DNA from: Obelidium mucronatum
Taxonomy: Eukaryota; Chytridiomycota; Chytridiomycetes; Chytridiales; Chytriomycetaceae
Length of the DNA stretch: 58,392 nt
Assembly: GCA_025765595.1 (NCBI GenBank)
Contig: JAIVFH010000169.1
Location: 1-58,392, forward strand
Direction of reading: 5' to 3'
Positions 52,572 to 58,392 of this stretch are shown here, piece by piece. The stretch's first letter is position 1, and each line of letters starts with the position of its first letter. The notes beneath the pieces are model-generated. The model did not search any database. It was not told the DNA's origin and was given only the letters and a program-made list of their open reading frames with translations. Position numbers and translations under genes: made by a program.

Positions 52572-54329
52572 TTGTTAATTCATCTTACGCAGTCGTTCGT
52601 TCCTATCTTTGAATACCCGGCGACTCTTGTATACTGCTTGAATGCGTCAAGTGCGTCCCCAAATGCTACCGAGTACACAAAGACAGTGGGCTTGGATTGG
52701 GATGGGAAGATTCCCTTAAGACACAAAGATGTATACTTGACGGGGAATGTTAAAGAATGGTTGGATGCAGAAGACACGGAGTACGCAAATATAGCAAATC
52801 ATGGTACACACGATGAAATGCTTGAGCGTGACGTGCCTCCTGGAACGGAGATACTCCCTACTCAGGAAATCTACGCTGTGAAGAACGGGAAAGATTTGCC
52901 AGAGGGTAAGGTGGAGAAGTTCAAGATGCGTGTAGTAGTGCGAGGCGATTACCAGAAATATGGGGTCAATTTCGTTGAGACGTATTCCCCGGTAATCAAA
53001 ATGACTACATTACGGTTCTTGATAGCGGCAGCTGCCTGGTTTGGACTTGGTCTATTCCTAGCGGATGCTGTGGGTGCGTACTTGAATGGAGTTCTGGACG
53101 TGATAGTCTATGTTCGACCGCCCCCGAGTTACAAGAAGAAAGGAGTAATTTGGCGTTTACTCAAGGGTTTATACGGCTTGAAGCAAGCTGGTTTACTTTG
53201 GTATCGCAAGTTATGTTCAATCCTTGTCAAACTTGGTTTCTCGCAAACATTCGCGGATCCTTGTTTATTTGTCAAAGTTGTTGATGGGTTTACGATATGG
53301 GTCGCGTTTTATGTTGATGATATCCTGATTGTCAGTCACGAATCGATTGTGGAGTCAATTGTCGCTGCGTTGAAGTCAAAAGTTGACATCAAGTATCAGG
53401 GCCGTTGTGAATATCATTTGGGACTTGAACTAGAATATGCGTCAGATCGAAGCTATATCTTCATGCATCAGGCAAAGTACATGGAGCGTATCTTGAAACG
53501 ATTCAAGATGGAGAAATGTAGTGGGATCACTACCCCCATGGAGACTAGCGCTGATTATTCCGTTCAGAGAGATGACGAGCAACCCTTGGATGCGTCAAAG
53601 TATGACTACAATTCGCTAATTGGTAGTATCATGTATCCTTGCGTTGTAAGTCGATTGGACATGTCGTTAAGTGTAAGCTTGTGGGCACGTGTGCTCGCGA
53701 AGCCAACTCTGCGTCATTGGAAGGGTGCCAAACATATTCTGAAATATGTGAAGCATACTTACGATTTGGGCATCGTGTATCATCGAGCGCCGAATCCCGT
53801 TCCTAAGCAGATCCATTTTGTTGGATTAACAGACGCGTCTGAACCGGACAGTGCGAGCGGGAAAGCTCAAACCTGTTGGATTTTCAAGTTTATGGGAAAA
53901 TCTCCGGTGTCGTGGAGGTCTTGTAAGCAAGGACTTGTTACTGTGGATCAAACTGCAGCTGAACATGTTGCTTTCTATCAAGGATCTCTGGAAGTTCCTT
54001 ACCTGTTGGACTTGTGCAAAGATTTGAATATCGATGTGACAACGCCCTTGGCTATGTTCAGTGACAATACAGCTTTTGTTGAGCGAGTGCGCGAGAACAA
54101 AAGAACTGAAGCAAGCAAGTGGATGAACCGAAGGTATTGGAAGGTGCGGGAATTCTACGAAGAAGAAGTGATTGACTGCAATCATATTCCCGGCCCTTTG
54201 AACGATTCTGATATTGGAACCAAGCCGTTGGTCTGCCAAATCTTTGTCGGTCATCGAAGACGTACTGGTATGACATATTTACGTGTTCTCCGTGGAGAAG
54301 CGACTGAGAAACAGTTAGATGGTTGTTGA
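52572..54329 (+). CDS. Copia reverse transcriptase / RNase H
   Basis: 585-codon open frame. Copia RT motifs in order: MRVVVRGDYQKYGVNFVETY, SPVIKMTTLRFLIAAA, LADAVGAYLNGVLDVIVYVR, LLKGLYGLKQAGLLWYRKL and the catalytic box FYVDDILIV (about 53310-53335). RNase H follows (FVGLTDASEPDSASGKAQT; VDQTAAEHVAFYQGS; HIPGPLNDSDIGTKPL). No stop interrupts this frame, though gag and upstream pol are broken. It ends about 100 bases before the 3' LTR. Confidence 0.9.
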   Translation: MLIHLTQSFVPIFEYPATLVYCLNASSASPNATEYTKTVGLDWDGKIPLRHKDVYLTGNVKEWLDAEDTEYANIANHGTHDEMLERDVPPGTEILPTQEIYAVKNGKDLPEGKVEKFKMRVVVRGDYQKYGVNFVETYSPVIKMTTLRFLIAAAAWFGLGLFLADAVGAYLNGVLDVIVYVRPPPSYKKKGVIWRLLKGLYGLKQAGLLWYRKLCSILVKLGFSQTFADPCLFVKVVDGFTIWVAFYVDDILIVSHESIVESIVAALKSKVDIKYQGRCEYHLGLELEYASDRSYIFMHQAKYMERILKRFKMEKCSGITTPMETSADYSVQRDDEQPLDASKYDYNSLIGSIMYPCVVSRLDMSLSVSLWARVLAKPTLRHWKGAKHILKYVKHTYDLGIVYHRAPNPVPKQIHFVGLTDASEPDSASGKAQTCWIFKFMGKSPVSWRSCKQGLVTVDQTAAEHVAFYQGSLEVPYLLDLCKDLNIDVTTPLAMFSDNTAFVERVRENKRTEASKWMNRRYWKVREFYEEEVIDCNHIPGPLNDSDIGTKPLVCQIFVGHRRRTGMTYLRVLRGEATEKQLDGC

Positions 54330-54433
54330 CCATAGTTTGCTTGGATGTTGTATCGGGGGAGTTTATCTAGACAGGCAGCTTTAATTGAAGTCTATTTAAA
54401 TAAAGTCCGGTTTATTGTTCAGAACTGGGGGAG

Positions 54434-54724
54434 TGTTAGAATCTATAGGCGTGCGGAGCATGGCCTTAGAGTTCTTAGGAAACACCCCCGTGTTCAGAGT
54501 TCTGGAGGTATAAATAGGAGGAAATGTCCTTCACCGGAAAAGGGACGAACTTGCGGAGAAGTGTGCGCGTGCACAATACTTCACCCTTGTCGCTTCTGCG
54601 GAAGTAAGCTCGTGCGCGAGCAACGTCCACCGCCCCTTCCCCTGAGAGTCATAAGCTGCCTCTTAGCTATACAACATCTAGCGGCTGTGATTGTCCGGTG
54701 CTGCGTCACCTACCGATTATAATA
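54434..54724 (+). repeat. Copia 3' LTR
   Basis: 291 bases, with TATAAATAG at 54509-54517. Differs from the 5' LTR by five transitions and one T deletion. Confidence 0.92.
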
Positions 54725-55355
54725 CAGCCTAATTGGGCTGGTTCGGAGAATTGGGCTGGTTTGGAATATTAGGCAGCCTAATTGGGCTGCTTTGGAGAAT
54801 TGAGCTGGTTCAGAATATTAGGCAGCCTAATTGGGCAGCTTTGGGGAATTGGGCTAGTTCGGAATTTGGGCAGGTTCGGAATAGTAGGCAGCCTAATTGG
54901 GCTGGTTCGGAATATTAGGCTGGTTGGGAATAGTAGGCAGCCTAATTGGGCTGGTTTGGGGAATTGGGCTGGTTTGGAGAATTGGACTGGTTCGAAATAT
55001 TAGGCAGCCTAATTGGGCTGGTTCGGTGAATTGGGCTGGTTCGGAATATTAGGCAGCCTAATTGGGCTGCTTTGGTTAATTGGGCTGGTTGAGAGAATTG
55101 GGCTGGTTCGGAATATTAGGCAGCCTAATTGGGCTGGTTCGGAGAATTGGGCTGGTTCGGAATATAAGGCAGCCTAATTGGGCTGCTTTGGGGAATTGGG
55201 CTGGTTCGGAATATTAGGCAGCCTAATTGGGCTGCTTTGGGGAATTGGGCTGGTTCGGAAAATTTGGCTGCCTAATTGGACTGGTTCGGAGAATTGGGCT
55301 GGTTCGGAATATTAGGCAGCCTAATTGGGCTGGTTTGGAGAATTGGGCTGGTTCT
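54725..55355 (+). repeat. Subtelomeric 49-bp satellite, right block
   Basis: About thirteen imperfect copies of a 49-base unit: TTAGGCAGCCTAATTGGGCT followed by two AATTGGGCTGGTTCGGA-type half repeats and AATA. Variants swap GGTTCGG for GCTTTGG. All three forward frames are open over long stretches, giving Asn-Trp-Ala/Gly-rich repeats, which I regard as incidental. Confidence 0.92.
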
Positions 55356-55365
55356 GCTGACCATG

Positions 55366-56035
55366 GACAAGCAAGGGGTTTACAACATTGGGAAAACGCG
55401 CATAACCGTGCACAAACGCGTGGCCGGATTACAGACAGCATGTGTGGACGACATTGACATCATATTGGAGTACAAAACCAGTGACGCCACACTGCTTGAA
55501 AGAATCACCCGCAACATCTTGGACAACTATCACTGCAAATCTGAGCGCGAGCATTTTAGAGTCAACCTGGACTTTGTTCGCGGCACTATTCAACTGATTG
55601 GAGGTCTGATCCATACTCTTTTATTGGCGTACCATACCATCAACACGAAAGAGTTGTATGTGTGTGTTGCTGAAAACCTTCAACTGCCTCAATGCAACGT
55701 CGTCAACCACGGACAGCGACACCACGATCGAGTACGTTGAAGATTCGAATCCGGCCCTCATGTGGTTCAAAGAATGTACCGTTCCTGATGTGGACGCCAA
55801 GTTCCATCTGTCAGAAGCGTTCCCACGCTTCTTGGAATGGCACAATTGCTCACAAGGTGTCACCTATCGTGGCTAAGTCAAGACGTTTGGCAACGAGCTC
55901 AGAAGAGGTGGTGTGTTGACTGAGGTATTCAGATTGGGTGGAGTACCCAACACGGGCATCGAGGGCATTGTTTGGAACACTGAGCTGGAACCACCAGAGA
56001 CTCTTTTTTTTTGGAAAAATAATAAAAGTGAATGA
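55366..56035 (+). pseudogene. Virus-like protein with T5orf172 (GIY-YIG-like) domain
   Basis: Directly after the satellite, DKQGVYNIGKTRITVHKR followed by a short helix, a LERITRNILDNYHC segment and SEREHFRVNLDFVRG match the T5orf172 / Mug113-type GIY-YIG fold (Y-x-I-G-K-T, Arg, Glu). This domain is common in giant DNA viruses and phages. The frame shifts near 55640-55740, then continues with NPALMWFKECTVPDVDAKFH and FLEWHNCSQ. After an in-frame TAA (55874-55876) it resumes with VKTFGNELRRGG, a module like the C-terminal winged helix of viral primase-helicases, ending at 56033-56035. No introns are seen. The 5' end is cut by satellite. Not expected to be expressed as a complete protein. Confidence 0.6.
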
Positions 56036-56364
56036 CTACGAGTGTAGTAATATTGGTTCAAGTGGGTCAGAAGAGCGAAGTTATACTTTGGTAAAACTCT
56101 TTGGATTTTTCTTGTGAGTGGAGGCGTAGTTAAATTATTTCACGATTTTTGTGAGGGTTATTAAAAGAAGATATAAATCTGGCATGAGTCCCCATGGGGG
56201 AAGAAATGAGATCCAAAAAAAAGGGGTCTATATGAAAAGGACTTTTCAGATTTTCTTTCCACGACAGAACCCCCACACGATTTTCCTCAAACAGCATCTC
56301 TACACACATTCCCCACACGAAAAACGTAAGAATAATATTCATGTACATACAAAGAACATTTTCA
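56036..56364. other. Intergenic, no gene seen
   Basis: About 330 bases, AT-rich at first, with short unsupported open frames; AATAAAA at 56021-56027 just before it could serve as a polyadenylation signal. Confidence 0.5.
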
Positions 56365-56806
56365 CTCACCCCATCAAGAGGATGTCAGGCACTTGTGCAA
56401 GTGCAAGTGGCGGCGTGGGAGCCGGAATCGGTAGCAGTGGGGGTGGCAGCGGTGGTAGTGGAACCACTGAAATCGGTAGTGGAATCGACAGCCCTTCTGA
56501 GATTATCCCCACATGAATGAACGTTTTAAGCTGCTGAACGGAATGGATGGACACAGAAAAGAGACAAATACTCGAGGACTGAGTGCTCACCCCATCAAGA
56601 GGATGTCAGGCACTTGTGCAAGTGCAAGTGGCGGCGTGGGAGCCGGAATCGGTAGCAGTGGGGGTGGCAGCGGTGGTAGTGGAACCACTGAAATCGGTAG
56701 TGGAATCGACAGCCCTTCTGAGATTATCCCCACATGAATGAACGTTTTAAGCTGCTGAACGGAATGGATGGACACAGAAAAGAGACAAATACTCGAGGAC
56801 TGAGTG
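56365..56806 (+). repeat. Perfect tandem duplication, two 221-bp units
   Basis: 56365-56585 and 56586-56806 appear identical. Each encodes the same Gly/Ser-rich short open frame followed by another beginning MNERFKLLNGMDGHRKETN; neither looks like a real gene. The exact identity implies a recent event. Confidence 0.92.
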
Positions 56807-56879
56807 ACTGCGCCACACCAAGAATCAGGATGGAAAAGGGGGAAAAGTCTAGTTGTGGTCAGAGTGTAGAGTCCGCCCT

Positions 56880-57521
56880 ACGGTGGTCCGTACACCCCTG
56901 CAAAATTCCACAAAACACAAAAAAGCAACTGACCAATCAGAAACCGGCCAATCAGAAACCAACCAATCAAAAATGCACCAACCCAACTTTATTTTCGCTG
57001 TAAACAAACGCCAACATCAAACTCTTTTAATAACAAAAACATTGTCTGGCGTTGTCTCGGTGGATCCTTTTGCTGTCTCAGCACTGTCCACCGCCTCTAT
57101 GTATGCAACAACCCAACTTTATTTTTGCTGCCAATACACTCTGATATTTAGCACTTTCAATAACAGCCATGGTGCGTAGGGTTAGGGTGCAAATAGAGGC
57201 ACAGGATCAATGTTAGGAGTAGATGCCGTTGGCTAGGAGAGAAGGACAAGACATATGTCCTTGCTGGCAGGTCAAGTTGGCAGTGGCAAGATGTTTGATA
57301 GCGGCAGCCGCAGCTATCAGCTCTATGAGCGAAGCAAGCGAACGTGGCTATTGGGACTGGCAGGGGCGGGCAGCGGCGGTAGTTGGTTGGTTGGTTGTGT
57401 TGTGTTCCGTGTTTTTTTTGACATTTTTCTGATTGGTCGGTTTCTGATTGGTCGGTTTCTGATTGGTCAGTTGCTTTTTTGTGTTTTGTGAAATTTTGCA
57501 GGGGCGTACAGACCACCGTGC
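56880..57521. repeat. Fold-back repeat: inverted arms of about 95 bp carrying CCAAT boxes
   Basis: The left arm (56880-56973) and right arm (57426-57521) are near-perfect reverse complements. Each contains three 15-base units CCAATCAGAAACCGG and an AACTGACCAATCAG junction. About 450 bases lie between, including two copies of AACCCAACTTTATTTTNGCTG (56982, 57108) and a lone TAGGGTTAGGG at 57178-57188. It could be a fold-back/MITE element or a paired promoter module. Confidence 0.8.
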
Positions 57522-57592
57522 TTCCCACAACTGTTCAATTTTCTTTATTGGGGTTTTCACTGAACAAAAAACCAAGTCTGCGTTCATTGAAT

Positions 57593-58120
57593 TTACACGC
57601 AGACTCGGTAGCCGACATATTCTCTGGCCGTTTCACTTTTACGGACAATCCGGAAAACGCTGTCTCTTTTTAAACCAAGAAAACGCGCAATGGGATCATT
57701 CATGGCGATTCCGGGCAACTGGCGCAGCTCTTTGAGACGTTACGTCCGAAGGAGTTGGTCCTTTTCAGGTCCAGACAACACAGAAATTTCCGGCATCGAC
57801 TTGTGGCGCATTATGTTGAAAACGAGTTCCTGTTCCGCAAAAGATTCAATGACTTTGGGACGCTGATTCTCGAGAAACCGTTTGGCCGACGGTGTCAGTT
57901 GATGGGTGTATATCAAGAGTGCATGGTCGCATGTTTCCAGGTCCATTTGAAGAACAAGCTTTTCCACCACTTTCAGCCGCACAGATTCGTCACACACGGG
58001 TTTTCCCTGGCACATTACTTCTTGAAAAGACGGGGAACCTGGAGAATCCGGATCCGGCACTCCAGTGTACCCGCGTGCACTGAGCATTTCACATAAAGTG
58101 CGAAAAACTTGTGGATCCAT
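57593..58120 (-). pseudogene. RNA polymerase subunit Rpb5 homologue with one in-frame TAA
   Basis: ATG 58120. The N-terminal jaw-like part has QVFRTLCEMLSARGYTGVPD, then DHALLIYTHQLTPSAKRFLE and a block equivalent to the E-L-x-x-N-I-x-x-H region (EQELVFNIMRHKSMPE). After EKDQLLRT an in-frame TAA (57740-57742) interrupts, and the same frame continues with KELRQLPGIAMNDPIARFLG, LKRDSVFRIVRKSETA and GYRVCV to the stop at 57593-57595. That is the conserved RpoH/Rpb5 assembly domain. The length, about 175 codons, is shorter than typical fungal Rpb5 (about 210). No introns, subtelomeric, and next to a virus-like gene, so a viral origin is plausible; a diverged host duplicate is the alternative. Confidence 0.75.
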
Positions 58121-58317
58121 TTGTACTTTTTTTTTCGGGCGGGGGTTAGGGTCTTGTTTTTATTCTCCTACTTTTTTTTCGCTTTTTTTCCAAATATCGT
58201 TTATCGTTAAAAAAACAAACAATGATTTACACATACTGCTGCGCATTTTCACACACAATGCTCTACGATATCGTGAGTCGATGCGATCTAGACGTGATTG
58301 AACTGCTAGACGGAGGA

Positions 58318-58392
58318 TTAGGGTTAGGGTTTAGGGTTAGAATTAGGGTTAGGATTAGGGTTAGGATTAGGGTTAGGATTAGGGTTAGGTTT
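58318..58392 (+). repeat. Degenerate TTAGGG telomere-proximal array
   Basis: About twelve TTAGG(G/A)-type units to the end of the window, with a regular alternation giving a 12-base GATTAGGGTTAG period rather than pure TTAGGG. The G-rich strand runs 5'->3' toward the window end, the orientation expected at a right chromosome end. Confidence 0.9.

Larger units (their letters stand above)
48213..54724 (+). mobile_element. Ty1/copia LTR retrotransposon inserted in satellite
   Basis: 6.5-kb element with LTRs at 48213-48504 and 54434-54724, both starting TGTTAGAATC and ending GATTATAATA. The 5-bp target duplication CAGCC (48208-48212 and 54725-54729) is exact, and both flanks are satellite sequence. 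Gene order gag, protease, integrase, RT, RNase H is that of copia. A primer site complementary to the initiator-Met tRNA anticodon loop follows the 5' LTR, and GGGGGAG precedes the 3' LTR as a polypurine tract. The LTRs differ at five substitutions, all transitions, and one single-base indel. Gag has a frameshift and a stop, and pol is broken by a duplication and a telomere-repeat insertion, so the copy is dead. Confidence 0.92.

Noticed and set aside
54725..55355. CRISPR-like array
   Set aside because: The units are contiguous imperfect satellite repeats without unique spacers, in a eukaryotic genome with no cas genes.
56151..56737. Gly/Ser-rich short proteins repeated twice
   Set aside because: Identical because of the 221-bp tandem duplication; composition is low complexity and no start context or homologue supports a gene.
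57223..57491. Plus-strand open frames with repeated LIGRF residues
   Set aside because: The repeat arises from the CTGATTGGTCGGTTT units of the fold-back arm, not from a protein domain.

Overview
The window looks like the right end of a chromosome from a zoosporic (chytrid-like) fungus. Genes are split by short introns of about 40-70 bases with GT...AG ends and CTAAC-type branch sites. A fungal-type sphingolipid C9-methyltransferase, a WW-domain metacaspase and WSC-domain surface proteins are present. A TTAGGG-type array occupies the last 75 bases. All identifications come from reading translations and motifs; no database search was run.

Region 1 (1-17338) is ordinary housekeeping sequence: a Nup214/Nup159-like nucleoporin, a frameshift-riddled UFO1-like F-box/WD40/UIM protein, the C9-methyltransferase, an acidic protein of unknown function, a Sfi1/CCDC191-like coiled-coil protein and a type I metacaspase.

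Region 2 (17351-24247) is a complete tyrosine-recombinase retrotransposon of the Ngaro/PAT kind. It has perfect split direct repeats in the order A1 ... B1-A2 ... B2, a CCHC gag, a DIRS-type RT/RNase H ORF and a tyrosine recombinase. Long poly(A) tracts separate the ORFs.

Region 3 (24694-40510) is a gene-rich accessory stretch. It holds an AKR7-type aldo/keto reductase, a small PPxY membrane protein, two GPI-like surface proteins and a probable homologue of the KICSTOR subunit KICS2 (C12orf66). It also holds two wax-synthase-like MBOAT acyltransferases plus fragments of a third, a tandem pair of CBM9-like membrane proteins (one with four WSC domains) and a sugar nucleotidyltransferase.

Region 4 (40800-58392) is the subtelomere. 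A decayed BED-finger hAT transposon appears to sit inside a small host gene. A 49-bp satellite carries a Ty1/copia element with a 5-bp target duplication. Beyond the satellite lie two intron-free, virus-like remnants: a T5orf172 (GIY-YIG-like) protein and an RNA polymerase Rpb5 homologue. Each is interrupted by one in-frame TAA. Tandem and inverted repeats rich in CCAAT boxes separate them, and degenerate telomere repeats end the window.

The observations most worth following up are the putative endogenous large-DNA-virus remnant next to the telomere, the KICS2 homologue in a fungus, the architecture of the YR retrotransposon with its poly(A) tracts, and a telomeric-repeat insertion inside the copia pol gene.
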